From: Bacteroidales bacterium
Lineage (GTDB): Bacteria > Bacteroidota > Bacteroidia > Bacteroidales > Dysgonomonadaceae
NCBI GenBank assembly: GCA_012841425.1
Contig: DUUR01000278.1
Span: forward strand, 1-27,287
Length of the DNA stretch: 27,287 nucleotides
Direction of reading: 5' to 3'
Shown here: positions 1 through 6,364 of the stretch, piece after piece
Position numbering within the stretch: position 1 is the stretch's first letter
Layout: every line of letters starts with the position of its first letter
Program-made: the position numbers and the translations under genes
The notes under the pieces: model-generated
Told to the model about the DNA's origin: nothing
The model's input: only the letters and a program-made list of their open reading frames with translations
Databases searched by the model: none

Positions 1-172
1 TATAAACAAGATCCGTTTCTCCAATTAGATCGCGGTGCACCGAGTCTATTCGTTTGCCAACAGATGTAGTACTTATTACCGACTCAATATTAACTTGATT
101 GTGGCGAAGTAATATTCTAAGCAGTTCTCCTGCCGTATATCCTGTACCACCAACTATGCTTACATTAATCAT
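1..172 (-). CDS. argC: N-acetyl-gamma-glutamyl-phosphate reductase, N-terminal part (runs off the window)
   Basis: Third step of arginine/ornithine synthesis: NADPH-dependent reduction of N-acyl-glutamyl phosphate to the semialdehyde, in the cytoplasm. Only the first 57 codons are inside the window. The ATG is at 172, and the protein opens MINVSIVGGTGYTAGELLR; the GGTGYTAGELL glycine-rich loop at residues 8-18 is the NADP-binding signature of ArgC. The start codon lies inside the end of argG (8 bp overlap with its TAA at 165-167), so the two are probably translationally coupled in the GNAT-argG-argC operon. Bacteroidota are known to use N-succinylated instead of N-acetylated intermediates in at least some species; the sequence here cannot tell which. 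Confidence 0.93.
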   Translation of the reverse strand, partial: MINVSIVGGTGYTAGELLRILLRHNQVNIESVISTTSVGKRIDSVHRDLIGETDLVY

Positions 173-1355
173 TATCGTGAATTGTATAATATATTTTTAG
201 CGGATTGGCTGTTACTTTAGTGAATCCTACAACATCATCGCCAGTAAACGATTTATTGCTCTCTCCATATTCTCCAAACTTAGAGTTCATCAGATCATAT
301 TCACTTGAGCATCCTAAAACTGCAAAATGATAAGGACGAAGTTCAACTTCAACCTCTCCCGAGACAAATTTTTGAGTATCATCAAGGAATGTTTCAATAT
401 TTCTCATAACCGGCTCAAGATATTGAGCTTCATGCATGAGCTGCCCATACCAATTTGATAATTGATCTTTCCAGTAGAGTTGATTTTTGGTAAGTACATG
501 TTTTTCTATAAGATGGTGGGCTTTAACTATTATTAGTGGAGCGGGTGCTTCAAAAGCAACTCTACCTTTTGTGCCAATAATTGTATCACCAACATGCACA
601 TCTCTGCCTATACCATACTTTGATGCAGTCTCATGCAATTTATGAATAAGATCTACGGGAGACATCTTTACATCATTAAGAGATGTGGGCTCTCCTTTTT
701 CAAAGCCAATTTTAATTCGCTCAGGATCATGCTTAACAACTTGCGAAGGATATGCTTCTTCTGGTAATACGCCAGATGACTTTAGAGTTTCAACACCACC
801 AACACTCGTGCCCCATAATCCTTGGTTTATTGAGTATTTTGATTTTTCCCACGAGAAATCAAAACCATTTTCTTTGAGATAGTCAATTTCCTGCTGGCGT
901 GACAGGCTTAGCTCACGTATTGGAGCAATGATTTGAACATCAGGTGCTAGTACTTCGAAAACTAAGTCGAACCTTATCTGGTCGTTACCAGCACCAGTGC
1001 TACCGTGAGCAACAAAGTCTGCGCCTACTTTTTTTACATGATCAACTATTGCCATTGCTTGAAAAAAGCGCTCGGAGCTGACAGAGAGAGGGTAGGTGTT
1101 GTTTTTTAGAATATTGCCATAAATAAGGTATTTAATACCCTTTGAATAGTAATCTTCAACAGCATTTATGCTTGTATGAGACGTAGAACCTAGCTTAATT
1201 GCACGTTCTTCAATTAAAGCCGCTTCCTTTTCTGAGAAACCACCAGTATTTACTATTACTGTATGAACTTCAAGTCCCTTTTCATTAATTAAATATGGTA
1301 CACAGAACGATGTGTCGAGACCACCACTAAATGCTAAAACTACTTTCTGTTTCAT
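165..1355 (-). CDS. argG: argininosuccinate synthase
   Basis: Joins citrulline and aspartate using ATP to give argininosuccinate, the penultimate step of arginine synthesis (cytoplasmic). It has 396 residues, the usual family length. The N-terminal AFSGGLDTS (residues 8-16) is the PP-loop ATP-binding motif of the N-type ATP pyrophosphatases. Other family-typical stretches are the HGSTGAGNDQIRF segment (citrulline/aspartate and ATP pocket) and SVGGVE. The start ATG at 1355 overlaps the end of the upstream GNAT gene by 4 bp (ATGA), and its end overlaps argC by 8 bp. This tightly packed operon is presumably controlled from the leader at about 2140-1967. No missing key residues are seen. Confidence 0.97.
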   Translation of the reverse strand: MKQKVVLAFSGGLDTSFCVPYLINEKGLEVHTVIVNTGGFSEKEAALIEERAIKLGSTSHTSINAVEDYYSKGIKYLIYGNILKNNTYPLSVSSERFFQAMAIVDHVKKVGADFVAHGSTGAGNDQIRFDLVFEVLAPDVQIIAPIRELSLSRQQEIDYLKENGFDFSWEKSKYSINQGLWGTSVGGVETLKSSGVLPEEAYPSQVVKHDPERIKIGFEKGEPTSLNDVKMSPVDLIHKLHETASKYGIGRDVHVGDTIIGTKGRVAFEAPAPLIIVKAHHLIEKHVLTKNQLYWKDQLSNWYGQLMHEAQYLEPVMRNIETFLDDTQKFVSGEVEVELRPYHFAVLGCSSEYDLMNSKFGEYGESNKSFTGDDVVGFTKVTANPLKIYYTIHDND

Positions 1356-1966
1356 TTCTTTATTTTATTTTTTTTTCTTACTTTAATTACCGGTTTTACA
1401 ACTTTTTTAGCGAATGCGCTTGGTTTGTGAACAGGTTGATCTTTTGCGTCATATAGCAAACCTGTGCAAAGACACATTTTAAAATTATTCCTTTGAAGGA
1501 TATCATAATTTCTACACTCTTTACATCCATTCCAGAACTCTTCATCATCTGTTAACTCAGAAAAAGTTACTGGTTTAAAACCAAGCTCAGTGTTCATTCT
1601 CATAACCGCCAAGCCAGTGGTTATACTAAATATCTTAGCATTTGGATAAAGTTTCCTTGAGAGTTCAAAAATATTACGTTTAATCTTTTTAGCAAGACCT
1701 TGATTACGATAGTTTGGATGAACTATCAACCCAGAGTTAGCCACAAATCTTTTATGACTGAATGTCTCTATATAAGAAAACCCCACGAGTTTGTCGCCGT
1801 CTAGTGCAATGACAGCTTTACCTGAATTCATTTTTTCTGCTATATATTCTGCACTACGTTTGGCAATACCCGTGCCACGCGCCTGTGCAGACTCGTAAAT
1901 TAAATCGCAGATTTCTTGTGCATAACCTATATAACTGCTGTTCGCTATATGAATTTCTACATTCAT
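1352..1966 (-). CDS. GNAT-family acyltransferase, first gene of the arginine operon; candidate N-acylglutamate synthase
   Basis: A 204-residue GNAT protein. The acyl-CoA-binding motif is seen at about residues 79-96 (GLIVHPNYRNQGLAKKI: the RNQGLA turn equals the Q/RxxGxG/A motif). The C-terminal third holds a cysteine group, C148-x2-C151 and C165-x-C167, and then a very basic lysine-rich tail. It opens the operon and overlaps argG by 4 bp. Bacteroidota lack a classical ArgA/ArgJ, and GNAT proteins in this position have been proposed to make N-acyl (acetyl or succinyl) glutamate, the first arginine intermediate. I infer that role from position; the catalytic substrate is not visible in the sequence. 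The Cys group could bind zinc or form disulfides. It could instead be a protein acetyltransferase. Confidence 0.75.
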   Translation of the reverse strand: MNVEIHIANSSYIGYAQEICDLIYESAQARGTGIAKRSAEYIAEKMNSGKAVIALDGDKLVGFSYIETFSHKRFVANSGLIVHPNYRNQGLAKKIKRNIFELSRKLYPNAKIFSITTGLAVMRMNTELGFKPVTFSELTDDEEFWNGCKECRNYDILQRNNFKMCLCTGLLYDAKDQPVHKPSAFAKKVVKPVIKVRKKNKIKK

Positions 1967-2001
1967 TATAATAAAAAAATAAGATTGTTGTTGAAAGGAT
2001 G

Positions 2002-2019
2002 AAAAAAGCCAGACGGCCT
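2002..2019 (-). terminator. intrinsic-terminator-like hairpin in the arginine operon leader (candidate attenuator)
   Basis: Read on the minus strand, AGGCC (2019-2015), a GTCT loop and GGCTT (2010-2006) form a 5-bp stem with one G-U pair. It runs directly into six T residues (2007-2002). It lies between the leader ORF and the first structural gene, where an attenuator would sit. The stem is short, so stability is modest. Confidence 0.45.
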
Positions 2020-2037
2020 ATAAGAAAGAGAGAGAGG

Positions 2038-2061
2038 ATACAGTCTGTTTACTGACTGTAT
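2038..2061 (-). other. leader hairpin, 8-bp perfect inverted repeat
   Basis: ATACAGTC and GACTGTAT flank an 8-nt loop (2046-2053). The repeat starts 7 nt downstream of the leader ORF stop codon on the minus strand, so a ribosome on the stop would cover one arm. It could be an RNA hairpin of the attenuator or a DNA operator palindrome; the sequence does not decide. Confidence 0.5.
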
Positions 2062-2068
2062 ATTAAAT

Positions 2069-2134
2069 TCAAGAGCATCGTCGGACAATACCAACCGCTT
2101 TGATAAGGAGTATATATGATATAATTTTATTCAT
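2069..2134 (-). CDS. candidate 21-residue leader peptide of the arginine operon
   Basis: ATG at 2134, TGA at 2071-2069. The peptide reads MNKIISYILLIKAVGIVRRC followed by a final S. Two adjacent arginine codons (both CGA, a rare choice next to the AGA-rich genes around it) sit just before the stop. A hairpin and a T-tract hairpin follow, and then the GNAT-argG-argC operon. This is the general layout of ribosome-mediated attenuation. The -7 element at 2149-2142 would place the transcript start only a few bases before the ATG, so translation would be almost leaderless. Caution: two Arg codons are few, and I could not draw one clean pair of alternative structures. Confidence 0.4.
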   Translation of the reverse strand: MNKIISYILLIKAVGIVRRCS

Positions 2135-2141
2135 CTAGCAG

Positions 2142-2149
2142 CAAAAGTA
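2142..2149 (-). promoter_or_regulatory. -7 promoter element of the arginine operon
   Basis: TACTTTTG on the minus strand matches the Bacteroidota -7 consensus TAnnTTTG exactly. No clear -33 TTG/TTTG is seen at the usual distance. It would start a leader of about 170 nt before the GNAT gene. Confidence 0.5.
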
Positions 2150-2261
2150 TGCATAATATTTTAATTTCACATAGTAATTTGAAATAAATCTCACTTACAG
2201 TTGTGAAACAGAGCATTTTGTTAATAAAAATCGTTATAAATGTGAAAGTGTCATAAATTCA

Positions 2262-2292
2262 TTGTCTTTTTGGTACATTTTTCATATTTTTG
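2262..2292 (+). promoter_or_regulatory. promoter of the aminomutase gene
   Basis: TTG at 2262-2264, 20 nt spacing, then TATTTTTG at 2285-2292 (exact TAnnTTTG). Both the elements and the spacing fit the Bacteroidota -33/-7 promoter. The transcript would start near 2297. Confidence 0.55.
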
Positions 2293-2382
2293 TTTTAAGG
2301 GTCGTGTTTATTAAACATCTATAACCATACTACGGATTTCAATAATGCCCTTCATTTTCAATCTTAAAAACATATTTTAGTT

Positions 2383-3714
2383 ATGGAAGAAATAAAGTAC
2401 AGAAATTATATACTCAGAAATTATAATGATCTCCCACAAATGAAAAATCTTTCTGAAGAGGAAAGAGAAGCCATTGGAGTAGTTGGTCAGGTTTTACCTT
2501 TTAAGGCAAACAATTATGTTGTAGAGCAACTTATAGATTGGAATAATATCCCCAATGATCCTATATATACTCTTACATTTCCAAGAAAGGAAATGATTTC
2601 AAAGGCCAATTACAAAGAGGTTAAAAAGCTTATTGATGCTAATGATGATGCCGGATTAAAACAGAAGGTATTTGATATTAGAATGAGCCTAAACCCCAAT
2701 CCTGCAGGACAAGAGACTAACGTTCCTAAGGTAGACGGCATAAAACTTCATGGCATGCAGCATAAGTATAGGGAAACGGTGTTGTTTTTTCCAAGTCAGG
2801 GACAAACTTGTCATGCATATTGCACATTTTGTTTTAGATGGCCCCAGTTTGCGGGTATGAATGATTTGAAATTCGCCATGAAAGAAGCCGACTTGCTTCA
2901 TAGGTATTTATTAAAACACCGAAAAGTGACAGACGTGTTATTTACAGGTGGAGATCCACTCACCGCAAAAACAAATGTCATGGCTAGATATATTGAACCC
3001 CTGCTTACAAAAGAGTTTGATCATATAAAGAATATTAGGATTGGTTCTAAAACTTTGTCATACTGGCCGTATCGTTTTCTTACCGATAAAGACGCCGATG
3101 ATTTAATGGTGCTTTTTGAGAAAGTGAAAAAAGCAGGTAAGCATTTGGCATTTCAAGCTCACTTTAATCATCCTGTTGAGCTCTCTACAGATGCTGTAAA
3201 ACAGGCTATTAGTAGAATTCAAAATACTGGTGCGCAAATACGAACACAATCGCCACTTCTAAGACACATAAATGATGACCATAAGGTTTGGTCTGCAATG
3301 TGGGAAGAGCAGGTTTCACAAGGGCTTATACCATATTATATGTTTGTAGCACGAGATACAGGCTCAAAGGAGTTTTTTGATGTGCCACTAGAAAAAGCAT
3401 GGAATATTTTCAGAAAAGCATACAGGAGTGTTAGTGGAATTTGTCGTACTGTTAGAGGACCAAGTATGAGTGCAAATCCAGGGAAAGTTCAGATTCTTGG
3501 AGTAACTGAAGTGCAAGGAGAGAAGGTTTTTGTTCTTAGATTTATACAGTGTCGTAATCCAGATTTAATTGACATCCCATTCTTTGCAAAGTATGACAAG
3601 AAAGCTACTTGGTTGGATGAGTTAGTTCCTGCATTTGGAGAAAAGGAGTTTTTCTATGAGAAAAACAACTTGCTAGGTAAGAAAGGAAGAGATTTAGATT
3701 TTATCTGGGAATAG
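2383..3714 (+). CDS. KamA-family radical-SAM, PLP-dependent amino acid 2,3-aminomutase; substrate probably not lysine
   Basis: A 443-residue relative of lysine 2,3-aminomutase (LAM), which moves an amino group from C2 to C3 using SAM, a 4Fe-4S cluster and PLP. Seen: the cluster motif C143-x3-C147-x2-C150 (CHAYCTFC), the SAM-binding GGDPL stretch, R152 two residues after the last cysteine (as LAM Arg134, which binds the substrate carboxylate), and K368 in the PGK context (as the PLP lysine Lys337). Aligned by hand with no gap, LAM Asp293 and Asp330, which hold the lysine epsilon-ammonium, become R324 and S361. That argues for an acidic or neutral substrate; glutamate 2,3-aminomutase also replaces these aspartates. 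The gene has its own promoter and a hairpin after it. No lysine-fermentation genes are adjacent. I am confident in the family; the substrate is inferred. Confidence 0.85.
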   Translation: MEEIKYRNYILRNYNDLPQMKNLSEEEREAIGVVGQVLPFKANNYVVEQLIDWNNIPNDPIYTLTFPRKEMISKANYKEVKKLIDANDDAGLKQKVFDIRMSLNPNPAGQETNVPKVDGIKLHGMQHKYRETVLFFPSQGQTCHAYCTFCFRWPQFAGMNDLKFAMKEADLLHRYLLKHRKVTDVLFTGGDPLTAKTNVMARYIEPLLTKEFDHIKNIRIGSKTLSYWPYRFLTDKDADDLMVLFEKVKKAGKHLAFQAHFNHPVELSTDAVKQAISRIQNTGAQIRTQSPLLRHINDDHKVWSAMWEEQVSQGLIPYYMFVARDTGSKEFFDVPLEKAWNIFRKAYRSVSGICRTVRGPSMSANPGKVQILGVTEVQGEKVFVLRFIQCRNPDLIDIPFFAKYDKKATWLDELVPAFGEKEFFYEKNNLLGKKGRDLDFIWE

Positions 3715-3806
3715 TGGAAAGAATTGTAATTGTAACTTATTTATCAACAAAAAACAGAACGTTTTAAATTATTAACACAAAAATATCTGATTTATTACTT
3801 ATTTTG

Positions 3807-3829
3807 TCGCTCAGTCTAGCGGATTTTTT
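3807..3829 (+). terminator. weak intrinsic terminator after the aminomutase gene
   Basis: TCGCT (3807-3811), 6-nt loop, AGCGG (3818-3822), then A and six T residues (3824-3829). The 5-bp stem includes one T-G pair. It separates the aminomutase from parA, 48 bp before the parA ATG. Confidence 0.4.
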
Positions 3830-3877
3830 AGGAAAGCTATTATAAACCGAAAGTAATGTGACTGAAAAATGACTAGT

Positions 3878-4642
3878 ATGGGTAGAATTATTGCTTTGGC
3901 AAATCAAAAAGGGGGAGTTGGGAAAACAACCACAACAATTAATCTAGCGGCATCATTGGCTGCTTTAGACAAAAAAGTGCTTGTGGTTGATGCAGACCCC
4001 CAAGCAAATGCTTCTTCAGGTCTTGGGGTGGATATTAAAAGTGCAGGTAGCACAATTTATGAAGGTTTGATTGGCAAAAGTACATCTCAAGATGCAATTA
4101 AACATACACCCTTTGAAAATATTGACATTATACCATCTCACATAAATTTAGTTGGCGCAGAAGTTGAGATGGTGCAGATGGATAATAGAGAGAAAAGATT
4201 ACGTGATTTACTTTTGCCACAGAAAGAAAATTATGATTATATATTAATCGATTGTTCACCCTCTTTAGGTATTATAACTGTGAATGCGTTAACTGCTGCC
4301 GACTCTGTTTTGATTCCGGTGCAGTGCGAATATTTTGCTCTTGAGGGTTTGAGTAAGCTCCTTAATACTATTAAGATTATCAAATCTAAATTAAATAAGA
4401 TACTAGAAATTGAAGGTTTTGTATTAACGATGTATGATTCGCGCCTTCGATTGCATAATCAAATTTACGAAGAAGTAAAACATCACTTTAAAGAATTGGT
4501 TTTCACAACAGTGATTCAAAGGAATGTCACTTTGAGTGAGTCGCAGAGCTTTGCGCAACCAGCACTTATGTATGATGCTGGATCTAGAGGCGCAATAAAT
4601 TACCTTCAACTAGCAAAGGAGCTTTTAGAAAAAAAATCCTAA
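3878..4642 (+). CDS. parA: chromosome-partitioning ATPase ParA/Soj
   Basis: A deviant Walker-type ATPase that, with ParB bound at parS, segregates the replication origin region. From the ATG at 3878 it has 254 residues and opens MGRIIALANQKGGVGKTTTT. The Walker A box KGGVGKTT is at residues 11-18 with the signature lysine K11. DADPQANASS (Walker A' region) and LIDCSPSLG (Walker B) follow. A second ATG three codons upstream (3869) is in frame, but the 3878 start gives the standard N terminus of chromosomal Soj proteins. It sits 30 bp before parB, the usual chromosomal pair, which suggests this part of the window is not far from the replication origin. No parS-like site was recognised. Confidence 0.97.
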   Translation: MGRIIALANQKGGVGKTTTTINLAASLAALDKKVLVVDADPQANASSGLGVDIKSAGSTIYEGLIGKSTSQDAIKHTPFENIDIIPSHINLVGAEVEMVQMDNREKRLRDLLLPQKENYDYILIDCSPSLGIITVNALTAADSVLIPVQCEYFALEGLSKLLNTIKIIKSKLNKILEIEGFVLTMYDSRLRLHNQIYEEVKHHFKELVFTTVIQRNVTLSESQSFAQPALMYDAGSRGAINYLQLAKELLEKKS

Positions 4643-4647
4643 CTTTG
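4640..4647 (+). promoter_or_regulatory. possible internal -7 element before parB
   Basis: TAACTTTG matches TAnnTTTG exactly and overlaps the parA stop codon, 26 bp before the parB ATG. No -33 element is visible, so this may be chance. Confidence 0.25.
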
Positions 4648-4672
4648 TAATTCTCACCGAACCAAAAAGATT

Positions 4673-5590
4673 ATGGCAAAAAAGAATGCATTGGGAAGAG
4701 GATTAGATGCACTGATCACATTTAATGACAGTGATACACAAGGCTCTTCCTCAATTAATGAAGTTGAACTTAGTAAAATTGTACCAAATCCAGATCAGCC
4801 TAGAAGAACATTTGATGAGGAGGCTCTTCAGGAATTATCGGCCTCAATTATGTCAATTGGATTGGTTCAACCAATAACTCTACGAAAACTTAACGATGAG
4901 TCATACGAGATAATTGCAGGTGAACGTCGGTTTCGCGCCTCACAGATGGCAGGATTGAAGTCAATACCTGCATATATTAAAACTGTAGATGATGACGAGA
5001 CTATGGAGATGGCGTTGATAGAAAATATTCAACGTGAAGACTTGAACTCCATAGAGATAGCACTTGCTTACCAAAAATTGATAAGTTCGCTCTCTCTTAC
5101 ACAAGAGCAGTTGAGTGAGAGAGTTGGAAAAAAAAGAGCTACAGTGGCAAATTATCTCAGACTTTTAAAACTTCCTGCAGAGGTGCAGATGGGCGTAAAG
5201 GATAAAAAGATTGATATGGGTCATGCTCGTGCACTTGTTACAATGAACGACCCAGTTGCGCAGCTTTCACTTTACAATTTGATTCTTCAAGAAGGTTTAT
5301 CGGTAAGAAATGTAGAAACAATTGTAAGAGAAATTGGCGAAGGAAAACCTATTAATGAGTTGCTAAACTCAAAACAAGGTAAGGCTAATTCTAATAAACA
5401 GACATCAAAAGAAAAATTACCTAACGATTTTGAAGAGTTGAAAAAACATCTGTCTTCATATTTTAATACTGATGTTCAGTTCAATTACAATAAAAAAGGA
5501 AAGGGAAAGATAACTATACCATTTAACTCTTCGGAGGAGTTGGAGCGACTTATTGTGATGTTTGATAAAATGAAACTGGCGGATAAATAA
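4673..5590 (+). CDS. parB: chromosome-partitioning protein ParB (CTPase, parS-binding)
   Basis: A 305-residue ParB. Seen: the conserved N-terminal MAKKNALGRGLDALI (ParA-contact region), NPDQPRRTF (residues 39-47), the nucleotide-binding GERRFRA box at 83-89, ENIQREDLNSIEIA (117-130), and a helix-turn-helix around 142-165 (LTQEQLSERVGKKRATVANY). A linker leads to a C-terminal dimerisation domain (about 245-305). The protein loads at parS and slides on DNA in a CTP-dependent way; the motifs for this are intact. It is the second gene of parA-parB, with the DUF5683 gene 26 bp downstream, a linkage typical of Bacteroidota. Confidence 0.97.
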   Translation: MAKKNALGRGLDALITFNDSDTQGSSSINEVELSKIVPNPDQPRRTFDEEALQELSASIMSIGLVQPITLRKLNDESYEIIAGERRFRASQMAGLKSIPAYIKTVDDDETMEMALIENIQREDLNSIEIALAYQKLISSLSLTQEQLSERVGKKRATVANYLRLLKLPAEVQMGVKDKKIDMGHARALVTMNDPVAQLSLYNLILQEGLSVRNVETIVREIGEGKPINELLNSKQGKANSNKQTSKEKLPNDFEELKKHLSSYFNTDVQFNYNKKGKGKITIPFNSSEELERLIVMFDKMKLADK

Positions 5591-5616
5591 TTACTTAGTA
5601 TAATTGCACTATTGTT

Positions 5617-6348
5617 ATGGTTAGAATAGTTGGTGTGTTTATTTGTCTGTTGATATTTTCTTCTTCTCAACTCGAAGGACAGGTTGCCCAACCTCAGCAA
5701 TCTAATCAAGATGTGAGGATAACTGAAAACGACACCGTAATTATAAATAAAGCAGAAACTTCTATAGAAAACGGATCTACATTAGAACAAAGGGCTGATA
5801 GTATTATTCGTTTCACTTCGTCCGATTCTTTTACTGCACCATCATATATGTTTAAGCCATCTCCTAGAAAGGCAGTTATGTATTCTGCAATTTTTCCAGG
5901 TTTAGGACAAGTATATAATCGTCAGTACTGGAAATTACCAATATTATATAGTGGTTTTGTTGGTTTTACGTATGCAATAACTTGGAATAATGGTTATTAT
6001 AGAGACTATCTTGGAGGATATCAAGATATAATGGATACCAATCCAAACACCAACAGATGGCACAATATGCTACCATATGGCATGGATGTGGAATCGGTTG
6101 ACACTGAGTGGTTTGCAGATGTGTTAAAACAGAGAAAAGATTATTATAGATATTATAGAGATTTAAGTATAATAGGAACAGTTGCTCTTTATTTGCTGGC
6201 AATTGTTGATGCTTATGTGGATTCACAGCTGTATGATTTTGATATGAGTCCCGATCTATCTATGAGAATTAGTCCCACTCTTTTAAAAGAAGAAAGGACT
6301 AATTATATTGGGAATTCTTACGGATTACAATGGAGCATTAGTTTCTAG
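5617..6348 (+). CDS. DUF5683 membrane protein, exported N terminus
   Basis: A 243-residue protein of unknown function. The N terminus (about residues 1-22, VFICLLIFSSSQLEGQ) looks like a signal peptide. A low-complexity, Ser/Thr/Asn-rich stretch (about 23-80) follows. Then comes the DUF5683 core with PSPRKAVMYS, SAIFPGLGQVYNRQYWK (about 90-106) and a hydrophobic segment, and a second hydrophobic segment at about 186-203. The SxxxPGxGQxYNxxYWK signature resembles that of small TM2-type membrane proteins. It is in an operon with parAB upstream and the transglycosylase 16 bp downstream, which suggests an envelope role, but no activity can be assigned from sequence. Confidence 0.85.
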   Translation: MVRIVGVFICLLIFSSSQLEGQVAQPQQSNQDVRITENDTVIINKAETSIENGSTLEQRADSIIRFTSSDSFTAPSYMFKPSPRKAVMYSAIFPGLGQVYNRQYWKLPILYSGFVGFTYAITWNNGYYRDYLGGYQDIMDTNPNTNRWHNMLPYGMDVESVDTEWFADVLKQRKDYYRYYRDLSIIGTVALYLLAIVDAYVDSQLYDFDMSPDLSMRISPTLLKEERTNYIGNSYGLQWSISF

Positions 6349-6364
6349 AATTAGTTAAGATCTT

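Larger units (their letters stand above)
1967..2382. other. divergent intergenic region between the arginine operon and the aminomutase gene
   Basis: This 416-bp gap holds two divergent control regions. The minus-strand side (about 1967-2150) has the arginine leader with its -7 element, short ORF, hairpin and T-tract hairpin. The plus-strand side (about 2260-2382) has the aminomutase promoter and an untranslated leader of roughly 85 nt. The middle (about 2150-2260) is AT-rich, and I see nothing else in it. Confidence 0.8.

Noticed and set aside
2043..2047. CAGAC-GTCTG pairing between the leader hairpin and the terminator loop as the arginine antiterminator
   Set aside because: It is only 5 bp, and the ribosome-position logic would give the opposite response (open at high arginine), so I do not propose it as the mechanism.
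3869..3877. Longer parA start (MTS extension)
   Set aside because: The start three codons later gives the standard Soj N terminus; the extension has no support.
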